This document shows, piece after piece, positions 1-5,110 of a DNA stretch of 5,110 bases. Position 1 is the first letter of the stretch, and every line of letters starts with the position of its first letter. The notes under the pieces are model-generated. The model made no database searches and had not been told where the DNA came from. It worked only from the letters and a program-made list of their open reading frames with translations. Source of the DNA: Lachnospiraceae bacterium (GTDB lineage: Bacteria; Bacillota; Clostridia; Lachnospirales; Lachnospiraceae); NCBI GenBank assembly GCA_031285465.1, contig JAITWD010000242.1:1-5110 (forward strand). Direction: 5' to 3'. The translations under genes and the position numbers were made by a program.

Positions 1-459
1 GATAGTGACGGTCATATCGTTCTTTTGAATGAGTTAGGTGCACCGGAAATTTTTGGTGAGGTATTTGCCTGTGCCCAGATAACCTATAGTCCGGTAACCG
101 TAATGGCAACCGAAAACACCACCGTTTTGCACATGGATTATGGGCGGGTCATTACCTCATGTGCCGCCGCCTGTCCTTATCACACCCGTCTTATTGCTAA
201 TATGCTACAAATTCTTGCCATTAAAAGTATGGCGCTCAATCAAAAAATAGAAATACTATCGAAGCGCACCACCAGGGAAAAGTTACTTTGTTTCTTCGAT
301 ATGCAAAGAGGTAACCAAAAAAAATTTACCATCCCCTATAATCGTGAAGAGCTATCCAATTATCTTTGTGTTGATCGCAGCGCCATGTCCAACGAACTTT
401 GTAAAATGCGCAACCAGGGCCTGATCAAATTTCAAAAAAGCACCTTCGAATTAATCTGA
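1..459 (+). CDS. Crp/Fnr-family transcriptional regulator (5' truncated by window edge)
   Basis: C-terminal 152 residues of a DNA-binding regulator, open from base 1; the real start lies upstream of the window. Numbering residues from base 1, the fragment begins in the cyclic-nucleotide-binding-like beta-barrel (FGEVFAC at 18-24 is the usual G-E core). It continues through the long dimerisation helix (about 60-85) and ends in a winged helix-turn-helix (about 112-150, REELSNYL then DRSAMSNELCKM as recognition helix, then the GLIKF wing). This order is typical of Crp/Fnr proteins, which bind palindromic operators as dimers. Cysteines occur at C24 and as a CAAAC pair (C54, C58) just before the dimer helix. 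Similar cysteines occur, as I recall, in clostridial members of this family, and a redox or metal-sensing role is possible but unproven. The effector is unknown. fbp follows 50 bp downstream in the same direction. The family call is firm, the specific regulon unknown. Confidence 0.9.
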   Translation, partial: DSDGHIVLLNELGAPEIFGEVFACAQITYSPVTVMATENTTVLHMDYGRVITSCAAACPYHTRLIANMLQILAIKSMALNQKIEILSKRTTREKLLCFFDMQRGNQKKFTIPYNREELSNYLCVDRSAMSNELCKMRNQGLIKFQKSTFELI

Positions 460-496
460 AGTATTATTATATTTTATTACAAAATCAACCAAAAAC

Positions 497-502
497 GAGG
501 AA
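497..502 (+). promoter_or_regulatory. Ribosome binding site of fbp
   Basis: GAGGAA lies 7 nt upstream of the ATG at 510, an ideal Shine-Dalgarno spacing, and fixes the fbp start. The 50-bp gap from the regulator stop to this ATG is very AT-rich and shows neither a terminator hairpin nor a convincing promoter, so read-through from the upstream gene is possible. Confidence 0.75.
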
Positions 503-509
503 CGATCCC

Positions 510-2474
510 ATGAGCAAAAAAGAAACCACCTTCGACCTGAAGTACCTCAAAGCACTTGCCCAAATATATCCCAACATTGCTGCCGCTGCCACCGAGATCA
601 TCAATCTGCAATCGATCTTAAACCTTCCTAAAGGCACCGACCACTTCATTACCGACATCCACGGAGAATATGACCAGTTTAACCATGTTCTCCGTAATGG
701 TTCCGGTTCGGTCCGTCGTAAAATTGACGAAGAGTTTGGTAATACGCTGAGTCAAAAGGATAAGAAGAGTCTCGCCACTCTTATTTACTACCCTCGCGAG
801 AAGCTGGAGATCATTGCCGCGACGGAGGAGCATCTTGAAGATTGGTATAAGATTACCCTCTACCGCCTGGTTCAGATCACCAAGCGGGTTGCCTCCAAAT
901 ATACCCGTTCCAAGGTTCGCAAGGCGCTTCCCCATGATTTTGCATATATTATTGAAGAGTTGATCACCGAAAAGGCAGAGGTTCAGGACAAGGAAGGCTA
1001 TTATAATGCCATTATCCATACCATCATCAGCATCGACCGGGCACCGGAATTTATCATTGCCATCTGTGAACTTATCAAACGCCTGGTGGTTGACCGGCTA
1101 CATATTGTCGGTGATATTTTTGACCGTGGTCCCAATGCTCCGGCGATCATCGATACCTTGCTTGGTTATCACTCGGTCGATGTTCAATGGGGCAATCATG
1201 ACATCGTGTGGATGGCCGCCGCCTGCGGACATCCGGCAAGTATTGCCACCGTCCTGCGGATGTCGGCCGGTTACGGTAATCTGGATACCCTCGAGGAGGG
1301 CTATGGTATTAATCTTATCCCGCTCGCCACATTTGCCATGGAGACCTATCGGGACAGCGATTGCAGTGCTTTCGCCATCCGTTATAATACCGATTATAAT
1401 ACCAAGGATCTCGATCTGGACACTAAAATGCATAAAGCGATCACCATTTTACAATTTAAACTTGAAGGGCAGTTGATCAGGCGCTGTCCCGAATTTGCCA
1501 TGAACGATCGCCTTCTGCTGGATAAAATTGACTATCAGCAACGTACTGTTACCATCGATGGCCGTAGCTTTGCTATGCGCGATGTGGATTTTCCGACCGT
1601 CGACCCACTAAATCCCTACCGACTGACCCCGGAAGAGATGGCGGTTATGGACCGTTTATGTCATGCATTTGTTAAGTGCGAAAAATTACAACGCCACGTC
1701 CGGTTTCTCTATTCCAATGGCAGTCTATATAAGGTTTGTGACTCCAATCTCTTATACCATGGCTGTATGCCGCTTGATGAGGAGGGAGCGCTTAAAAAGG
1801 TCAGACTTTTTGATCGTGAATACAGTGGCCGCGCCTTGTATGACCTACTCGACCTCTATGCCCGAAAGGCTTATTATGCCCATGCCGATACACCGGAGCG
1901 GCAAATGGGCCAGGATATCATGTGGTATATCTGGGCCGGTCCCGATTCGCCGGTGTTTGGCAAGGATAAGATGACCACCTTTGAGCGCTATTTTATCGCC
2001 GATAAGGAAAGCCATAAGGAAAATAAAAACAGTTATTATTCTTATTGGGAGAATGAGGAGATCATCGGGCGTATCTTTGCGGAGTTTGGTCTTGATCCGG
2101 AGCGTTCCCATATCATCAACGGACATGTTCCGGTGGAACTTAAGAATGGTGATAATCCGATTAAGTGCGGCGGCAAGCTACTGGTCATCGACGGTGGTTT
2201 TGCCAAAGCTTATCAAAGTAAGACCGGCATAGCCGGCTACACACTGGTAGCCAATTCTCACGGGATGCGTTTAGTCGCTCACGAGCCCTTCGTCTCAATG
2301 GAGGCGGCGATCAAGCAGGAATCGGATATTCTGTCCGATTCAACCATCGTCGAAACCAGCCAGGATCGTATCCTCGTCGCTGATACCGACAGCGGTGCCG
2401 AATTGATCGAGCGCATCACTTCATTGGAGGAGCTGTTGCAGGCCTACCGCGAGGGGATTATAATTGAGAAGTGA
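510..2474 (+). CDS. fbp: Fructose-1,6-bisphosphatase, class III
   Basis: Cytosolic enzyme that hydrolyses fructose 1,6-bisphosphate to fructose 6-phosphate and phosphate, the irreversible step of gluconeogenesis. The 654 residues match the usual 640-670 of the Firmicutes class III family, which is unrelated to classical FBPases and belongs to the calcineurin-like metallophosphatases. The metal-binding motifs are in order: TDIHGE (48-53), GDIFDRG (201-207) and GNHD (228-231), followed by the C-terminal NGHVPV (537-542) and DGGFAKAY (561-568). The opening segment (YLKALAQIYPNIAAAATEI) and the YYPREKL segment (93-99) are also characteristic of this family. The frame is intact, with no missing catalytic motif. 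Family members are known to be Mn-dependent and allosterically controlled by AMP and phosphoenolpyruvate (known for Bacillus); whether this one is cannot be read from sequence. It follows a Crp/Fnr regulator by 50 bp. No rho-independent terminator is visible after its stop. Confidence 0.97.
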   Translation: MSKKETTFDLKYLKALAQIYPNIAAAATEIINLQSILNLPKGTDHFITDIHGEYDQFNHVLRNGSGSVRRKIDEEFGNTLSQKDKKSLATLIYYPREKLEIIAATEEHLEDWYKITLYRLVQITKRVASKYTRSKVRKALPHDFAYIIEELITEKAEVQDKEGYYNAIIHTIISIDRAPEFIIAICELIKRLVVDRLHIVGDIFDRGPNAPAIIDTLLGYHSVDVQWGNHDIVWMAAACGHPASIATVLRMSAGYGNLDTLEEGYGINLIPLATFAMETYRDSDCSAFAIRYNTDYNTKDLDLDTKMHKAITILQFKLEGQLIRRCPEFAMNDRLLLDKIDYQQRTVTIDGRSFAMRDVDFPTVDPLNPYRLTPEEMAVMDRLCHAFVKCEKLQRHVRFLYSNGSLYKVCDSNLLYHGCMPLDEEGALKKVRLFDREYSGRALYDLLDLYARKAYYAHADTPERQMGQDIMWYIWAGPDSPVFGKDKMTTFERYFIADKESHKENKNSYYSYWENEEIIGRIFAEFGLDPERSHIINGHVPVELKNGDNPIKCGGKLLVIDGGFAKAYQSKTGIAGYTLVANSHGMRLVAHEPFVSMEAAIKQESDILSDSTIVETSQDRILVADTDSGAELIERITSLEELLQAYREGIIIEK

Positions 2475-2593
2475 CGGTGAGCGTTCGAAAGGCAGTTGTT
2501 TGTATAATTGTGAATTCCACAAAACGATAGAATAAAATGTTGCTAATAATATTTATGCCTAATATATCAGTCAAATAATCCACTTTTTGTATA
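2475..2593 (+). other. AT-rich intergenic stretch between fbp and the toxin promoter
   Basis: No gene is visible. It contains a short dyad at 2508-2522 (TTGTG, 5-nt spacer, CACAA) with no T-run after it, so it is not an intrinsic terminator. An isolated TATAAT at 2503-2508 has no acceptable -35 element. A weak alternative promoter, TTGCTA (2540-2545) with a 17-nt spacer to TATATC (2563-2568), is possible. The boundary of the fbp transcript cannot be placed from sequence. Confidence 0.4.
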
Positions 2594-2622
2594 TTGAAGA
2601 AGATGTGTTGCTCATATATAAT
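2594..2622 (+). promoter_or_regulatory. Sigma-A-type promoter of the toxin mRNA
   Basis: TTGAAG (2594-2599), a 17-nt spacer and a perfect TATAAT (2617-2622). Transcription would start near 2629. The -10 box lies inside a 19-bp inverted repeat (2610-2628). The predicted mRNA runs from about 2629 to the terminator at 2882, roughly 250 nt, which gives the short toxin ORF a long leader and a long 3' UTR, as in known type I toxin mRNAs. Confidence 0.75.
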
Positions 2623-2628
2623 ATGAGC
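2610..2628. repeat. Perfect inverted repeat over the toxin -10 box
   Basis: Arms GCTCATAT (2610-2617) and ATATGAGC (2621-2628) are perfect complements around a 3-bp centre. The repeat covers the TATAAT of the toxin promoter and reaches the expected start site, so it could be a repressor operator. AT-rich promoter sequence makes some symmetry likely by chance, but the GC-containing outer ends argue against pure chance. Confidence 0.5.
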
Positions 2629-2706
2629 ATGGGAAACCTAAGCCGAGCGGCTTACCCTCCTTATGGAGGGAGCTATCCTCCAGACGAAAGGAAGGAGGGG
2701 ATGTCA
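2629..2706 (+). promoter_or_regulatory. Structured 5' leader of the toxin mRNA
   Basis: A leader of about 78 nt with dense self-complementarity. Hairpin 1: AAGCC (2640-2644) with GGCTT (2649-2653). Hairpin 2: CCCTCC (2655-2660) with GGAGGG (2665-2670) over a TTAT loop. Hairpin 3: CCTCC (2677-2681) with the Shine-Dalgarno GGAGG (2694-2698). Hairpin 3 would hide the ribosome binding site. Because both CCTCC copies can pair with both GGAGG copies, alternative folds exist. Bases 2640-2659 are also complementary to the mRNA 3' end (2854-2874). The pairings are visible in the sequence; their use in the cell is inferred. Confidence 0.6.
2694..2698 (+). promoter_or_regulatory. Toxin Shine-Dalgarno sequence that decides the start
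   Basis: GGAGG ends 8 nt before the ATG at 2707 but only 2 nt before the ATG at 2701. The spacing strongly favours 2707 as the initiation codon, although the two starts differ by only two residues. This element is complementary to CCTCC at 2677-2681 and 2656-2660. Confidence 0.65.
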
Positions 2707-2799
2707 ATGATTACATATCAGGATTTAATCCAGTTTTGTATCCTCATTGTGACCCTTGTTGGTCTGTGTTATCAGATCTTTAAGGGAAAAAGAAAATAG
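2707..2799 (+). CDS. Holin-like small membrane toxin peptide (type I toxin-antitoxin candidate)
   Basis: A 30-residue peptide, MITYQDLIQF followed by a single hydrophobic helix (about 8-24, FCILIVTLVGLCYQIF) and a basic tail (KGKRK). A short polar N-terminus, one transmembrane segment and a lysine/arginine end match the putative holin-like toxin family of Firmicutes (Hol-Tox, related in style to TxpA and BsrG). In such systems overproduction damages the membrane and an antisense RNA normally prevents expression. The start at 2707 is chosen for its Shine-Dalgarno spacing; an ATG at 2701 would add two residues. The frame stays open upstream to 2587 without a stop, but most of that lies before or at the predicted transcription start. 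The stop codon forms the base of a hairpin that doubles as the antisense terminator. Toxicity is inferred from family resemblance and locus architecture. Confidence 0.8.
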   Translation: MITYQDLIQFCILIVTLVGLCYQIFKGKRK

Positions 2800-2826
2800 C
2801 CGCCACTACCAGCATAGTGACGGCTA
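2787..2826 (-). terminator. Intrinsic terminator of the antisense RNA
   Basis: Bases 2797-2808 and 2815-2826 form a 12-bp stem with one C-A mismatch on the plus strand and a 6-nt loop. On the minus strand the hairpin is followed by TTTTCTTTTT (opposite 2796-2787). This is a classical rho-independent terminator for leftward transcription and begins at the toxin stop codon. In the toxin mRNA the same bases make the first 3' UTR hairpin. Confidence 0.75.
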
Positions 2827-2840
2827 ATGCGTAAAGCATT
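2826..2840 (+). other. Short hairpin in the toxin 3' UTR
   Basis: AATGC (2826-2830) and GCATT (2836-2840) form a 5-bp stem over a GTAAA loop, placed directly after the antisense-terminator hairpin. Because it is symmetrical, the same hairpin forms in the antisense RNA, where its loop could start toxin-antitoxin RNA pairing. That role is an inference. Confidence 0.4.
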
Positions 2841-2855
2841 AACTTAACTGTTTGA

Positions 2856-2882
2856 GGGTAGGCCGCTTTGGCTTCCCTTTTT
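2856..2882 (+). terminator. Intrinsic terminator of the toxin mRNA
   Basis: GGG (2856-2858), a bulged T, then AGGCC pair back to GGCTTCCC (2870-2877) over a short loop (one G-U pair), followed by TTTTT (2878-2882). The stem is imperfect but GC-rich. Its 5' arm and loop are also complementary to the mRNA leader at 2640-2659, so the terminator hairpin and the long-range pairing exclude each other. Confidence 0.65.
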
Positions 2883-2890
2883 ATATTATT

Positions 2891-2919
2891 AATATACCAC
2901 AAGTATTTACCATTAACAA
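2891..2919 (-). promoter_or_regulatory. Promoter of the antisense RNA
   Basis: Read on the minus strand: TTGTTA (2919-2914), a 17-nt spacer and TATATT (2896-2891), preceded by TGG and so an extended -10 (TGn). Upstream of the -35 the minus strand carries long A-tracts (opposite the T-runs at 2925-2949), which resemble an UP element and would make this a strong promoter. A strong antitoxin promoter is what a type I system needs. Confidence 0.65.
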
Positions 2920-2961
2920 GAAGGTTTTTTTTGTTTATTTTGCTTTTTTTAATTGCATATA

Positions 2962-2991
2962 TTGCTTTTCGACATATCATTGTGCTAAAAT
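2962..2991 (+). promoter_or_regulatory. Candidate promoter for the chemoreceptor operon
   Basis: TTGCTT (2962-2967), an 18-nt spacer and TAAAAT (2986-2991) with TGC just before it, an extended -10. The start would be near 2998, giving a leader of about 200 nt before the chemoreceptor ATG. The region is AT-rich, so chance matches are common. No good sigma-D (flagellar/chemotaxis) promoter was seen nearby. Confidence 0.4.
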
Positions 2992-3197
2992 ATATTGTAA
3001 CTTTTCAGGCGGACATTACTTATCTTTACTTTTTTTTGGTAGGAATAAAAGGCGATTTGTTGGCATAATATCAATATCTCGATTCTTTATCAAAAAAATG
3101 ATCAAGCGATGATCAATAAATAATGAAGGTAACAGGTCTATCTGGATAATAATGGAAACAAACAACAATTTGACAGTTGAGAAAGGCAGTGGCAGTA
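2992..3197 (+). other. Leader region upstream of the chemoreceptor, no gene seen
   Basis: AT-rich with no credible ORF. It contains the palindromic hexamer TGATCA twice (3099-3104 and 3110-3115) separated by AGCGA, which could form a 6-bp hairpin or a protein site. A perfect TTGACA at 3169-3174 has no -10 partner at suitable spacing. I see no known riboswitch. Confidence 0.4.
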
Positions 3198-4691
3198 ATG
3201 GAATACAATGAACAATTTTTTAAAGAAAGTGGTAATAAAAAAGCGAGGAGCGTTTGGCTGGTTTTATCCATTGTTCTGACAGGGGCGTACGCGTTGGAGG
3301 TGATAAAGGGGCTGCGTGACCTGAATTATTTTATGATATTCCTGTTAATGTGTTGGGTTCCTTTTTTTGTTGGGATGGCTGTGCTTAAGATAAAGGGGAC
3401 CGGAGCCGATGCTTATCGATATATTGCGGCTTTGGGTTTTGGCATTTTTTACACCTTCATTTTGGTAACCACTACCTCTCACTTGGCATTTGTTTATATA
3501 TTGCCGATGAGCAGTATGTTTATCCTCTATAAAAATAGGAATTTTATCCTGATGTGCGGTGTCGGTCAGGTAATCTTGGTTGCATTAAGCATCGTGATCC
3601 GGATGATGAGCGGTCAGAATACCGCCAATGATATCACCCAATATGAAATCCAGGTTGCAGCAACCCTGCTTTGCTATTTTGGTTATGTTGTCTCCATCAA
3701 TCACCTCCACGCATCGGACGGAGCGATGTTAAATGCGGTCCAGAAAAACCTGTCCAAGGTAGAGAACACCATTACCGCCGTCAATTCCGCCGGTCAGGCC
3801 ATTGTCGAAGGGATCGGTAATGTGAGAGGTTTGGCGGAGGATAATATCAAAAGCGCCAACACCGTTGTGAGTGGTATGACCGAATTGACCGATCAGAATG
3901 AACTGTTGCAGGATACGACCAACTCCTCCATGCAGCTGACCGAAATAATTAATGATCAGGTACAAAATGTCGCCGGTATGATCGGACAAATGGTCGATCT
4001 TGTAACCGCTTCGGTCAATCATGCCAAAACCGGTGCGGACGAATTGGGCGAAGTGGTTTCGTCGGCAACAGTGATGGCGGAATTGTCGGCAGAGGTCGAT
4101 ACGGTTCTGGGTGACTTTAAAAATCAATTCAATACTATGAAAGAAGAGTCACAGACCATCGACAATATCACCTCACAGACCAACCTGCTGGCTCTCAATG
4201 CCTCAATCGAAGCAGCCCGTGCCGGTGAAGCGGGCAAGGGATTTGCGGTGGTAGCCGATGAGATCAGAAATTTAAGCCAGGGTACCCAGCATTCGTCCAA
4301 CAGCATCTTTATGGCACTTGATCATCTGGAACAGACTGCCGAGAAGATGACCGATTCGGTCACAAGAATTTTGGCGATCATTAAGCAAACCCAGGAAAAG
4401 GTGCAAAAAGCGGAGCGCAGCGTGGAAGATATTTCCCATGACGCTACCCTGATGGGGGATAATATCCAGGCGATCAATGAAGCCATCCAGGAGGTAGAGT
4501 CATCCAATGCCAACATGGTCGGCAACATGCAGGAGGTTTCCCGCGTGGTGGAGATGATGACCGATGGAGTCAACCATTCGGGTAGAACAACCGGCGAAAT
4601 GGTGGAGAAGTATGCCGAAACCACCCAAAATATTGTGGCGATCGAGAAGGTGGTCGGAACTCTGATGGCAGAGCTTAAGGAGAGTAGTTAA
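3198..4691 (+). CDS. Methyl-accepting chemotaxis protein with six-transmembrane N-terminal domain
   Basis: A 497-residue chemoreceptor that would signal to CheA/CheW at the inner membrane. The N-terminal 170 residues hold about six hydrophobic segments (roughly 19-37, 44-63, 75-92, 95-111, 115-136, 151-170) with very short loops, so there is no sizeable extracellular ligand domain and no HAMP linker. Residues 175-497 are a long coiled-coil signalling hairpin. The highly conserved tip is at 321-360 and includes NLLALNASIEAARAGEAGKGFAVVADEIRNLS, split by the turn near E344. There is no C-terminal NWETF-type pentapeptide for CheR/CheB. The ATG at 3198 has AAAGG (3182-3186) 11 nt upstream. An in-frame TTG at 3177 would add seven residues but lacks a Shine-Dalgarno, and a GTG at 3189 is also possible. 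The ligand is unknown; the membrane domain may sense lipid-soluble or membrane-state signals. A GNAT gene follows after 2 bp. Confidence 0.93.
   Translation: MEYNEQFFKESGNKKARSVWLVLSIVLTGAYALEVIKGLRDLNYFMIFLLMCWVPFFVGMAVLKIKGTGADAYRYIAALGFGIFYTFILVTTTSHLAFVYILPMSSMFILYKNRNFILMCGVGQVILVALSIVIRMMSGQNTANDITQYEIQVAATLLCYFGYVVSINHLHASDGAMLNAVQKNLSKVENTITAVNSAGQAIVEGIGNVRGLAEDNIKSANTVVSGMTELTDQNELLQDTTNSSMQLTEIINDQVQNVAGMIGQMVDLVTASVNHAKTGADELGEVVSSATVMAELSAEVDTVLGDFKNQFNTMKEESQTIDNITSQTNLLALNASIEAARAGEAGKGFAVVADEIRNLSQGTQHSSNSIFMALDHLEQTAEKMTDSVTRILAIIKQTQEKVQKAERSVEDISHDATLMGDNIQAINEAIQEVESSNANMVGNMQEVSRVVEMMTDGVNHSGRTTGEMVEKYAETTQNIVAIEKVVGTLMAELKESS
4677..4682 (+). promoter_or_regulatory. Ribosome binding site of the GNAT gene inside the chemoreceptor end
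   Basis: AAGGAG lies within the last chemoreceptor codons, 11 nt before the ATG at 4694. Together with the 2-bp gap between stop and start it indicates translational coupling and co-transcription. Confidence 0.65.
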
Positions 4692-4693
4692 CC

Positions 4694-5110
4694 ATGCCGG
4701 ATATAAAAAACTCATCGGTGCGTGAAGAGGGATCACCGATCAATTATGTATGCACTGATGGTGATCATCCTGATTTTGTTGATTTGTGTATTGAATTAAA
4801 TGGCTTTTTGAGTCAATTGGTGGGGGGCTGGCAGAACTGGCAGGGGAACCATCTGTTTACCCAGTTGGATGGCATTAATGATGTAATCATCGCTTACGAC
4901 GGGACACAGCCGATAGGTTGTGGCGGTTTCAAGCATTATGATGATGGCAGAGCGGAAATAAAGCGGGTATTTGTGCGGGAGGATTACCGGAATAAAGGGA
5001 TTGCACGCATGATCATGGAGCGGCTGGCGATGGTCGCAAGGGCCAAAGACTATCATCACCTCATTCTTGAAACCGGTGAGTTACTGGCGGAAGCGATGAA
5101 GATGTATCAT
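4694..5110 (+). CDS. GNAT-family N-acetyltransferase (3' truncated by window edge)
   Basis: The first 139 residues of a Gcn5-related acetyltransferase, open to the window end. The acetyl-CoA binding motif A is clear: the strand AEIKRVFV (87-94) followed by the pyrophosphate loop R99-N-K-G102-I-A104, which fits R/Q-x-x-G-x-G/A, and the helix ARMIMERLAMVARA. The next strand (LILETGE, 123-129) and the start of the following helix (LAEAMKMYH) match the usual core. The IGCGGFK strand (74-80) precedes motif A. Only the last strand and helix are missing. The substrate cannot be told; amino-acid-like small molecules or proteins are both common for this family. It starts 2 bp after the chemoreceptor stop, so the two are likely expressed together, although no known pathway joins them. 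Confidence 0.88.
   Translation, partial: MPDIKNSSVREEGSPINYVCTDGDHPDFVDLCIELNGFLSQLVGGWQNWQGNHLFTQLDGINDVIIAYDGTQPIGCGGFKHYDDGRAEIKRVFVREDYRNKGIARMIMERLAMVARAKDYHHLILETGELLAEAMKMYH

Larger units (their letters stand above)
2787..2884 (-). ncRNA. Predicted cis-antisense antitoxin RNA
   Basis: A minus-strand RNA of about 98 nt. It would start near 2884, just downstream of a minus-strand promoter at 2891-2919, and end in the T-run opposite 2787-2796 after the hairpin 2797-2826. It overlaps the last four codons of the toxin and essentially its whole 3' UTR, including the terminator. A convergent arrangement with 3' overlap is known for txpA/RatA and bsrG/SR4 in Bacillus, where RNase III cleaves the duplex. 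This RNA is shorter than those. Both ends are predicted only from promoter and terminator signals. Confidence 0.65.

Noticed and set aside
2503..2508. TATAAT after fbp
   Set aside because: No -35 element at acceptable spacing and no gene immediately downstream that needs it.
2508..2522. TTGTG/CACAA dyad as a Rex-type site or fbp terminator
   Set aside because: The Rex consensus has 18 bp and wider spacing, and there is no T-run for termination.
2780..2980. Minus-strand 66-residue frame with a hydrophobic C-terminus over the toxin 3' end
   Set aside because: It overlaps the predicted antisense RNA, but its start lies upstream of the antisense promoter. There is no clear Shine-Dalgarno, and the hydrophobic end is explained by the terminator and toxin sequence read backwards.
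3046..3069. Possible sigma-D promoter (TAAA ... GGCATAAT) before the chemoreceptor
   Set aside because: The spacing is about 12 nt instead of 15 and the -10 match to GCCGATAT is poor.
2852..3112. Plus-strand 86- and 66-residue phenylalanine-rich frames
   Set aside because: They arise from T-runs in AT-rich non-coding DNA, overlap the toxin terminator, and lack a ribosome binding site.
3169..3174. Perfect TTGACA just before the chemoreceptor
   Set aside because: No TATAAT-like element occurs at 16-19 nt, and a start there would fall at or inside the coding region.

Overview
The window looks like the chromosome of a Gram-positive anaerobe of the class Clostridia. The evidence is a class III (Firmicutes-type) fructose-1,6-bisphosphatase, a clostridial-style Crp/Fnr regulator, purine-rich Shine-Dalgarno sequences, AT-rich intergenic DNA and a multi-pass chemoreceptor without HAMP. 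The genus cannot be fixed from the sequence alone; Eubacteriaceae or Lachnospiraceae relatives are plausible. All protein genes lie on the plus strand.

Layout. (1) 1-459: the 3' part of a Crp/Fnr-family regulator, cut by the left window edge. (2) 510-2474: a complete class III fructose-1,6-bisphosphatase (fbp), a gluconeogenic enzyme, 50 bp downstream of the regulator. (3) 2475-2900: a compact locus that I read as a type I toxin-antitoxin module. It has a promoter (2594-2622), a structured leader, a 30-residue holin-like membrane peptide (2707-2799), a 3' UTR with stem-loops and a terminator (2856-2882), and a convergent antisense RNA on the minus strand (about 2787-2884) with its own promoter and terminator. 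(4) 2901-3197: AT-rich, no convincing protein gene, with a candidate promoter toward the next gene. (5) 3198-4691: a six-transmembrane methyl-accepting chemotaxis protein. (6) 4694-5110: the 5' part of a GNAT N-acetyltransferase, 2 bp after the chemoreceptor stop and cut by the right edge.

How they fit together. The regulator and fbp may be co-transcribed, since no terminator is visible between them. The chemoreceptor and acetyltransferase are very probably one transcription unit with translational coupling. The toxin-antitoxin module sits between these two units as a self-contained insert and has no evident functional link to either.

The most interesting part is the RNA architecture of the module. 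The toxin leader (2640-2659) is complementary to the 3' end of the same mRNA (2854-2874) over about 20 pairs with one bulge. The leader also holds two CCTCC (anti-Shine-Dalgarno) and two GGAGG elements that can pair in alternative ways. This resembles the fold-back control of hok and aapA toxin mRNAs, but on a holin-like clostridial peptide. All of it is inferred from base complementarity and is untested.
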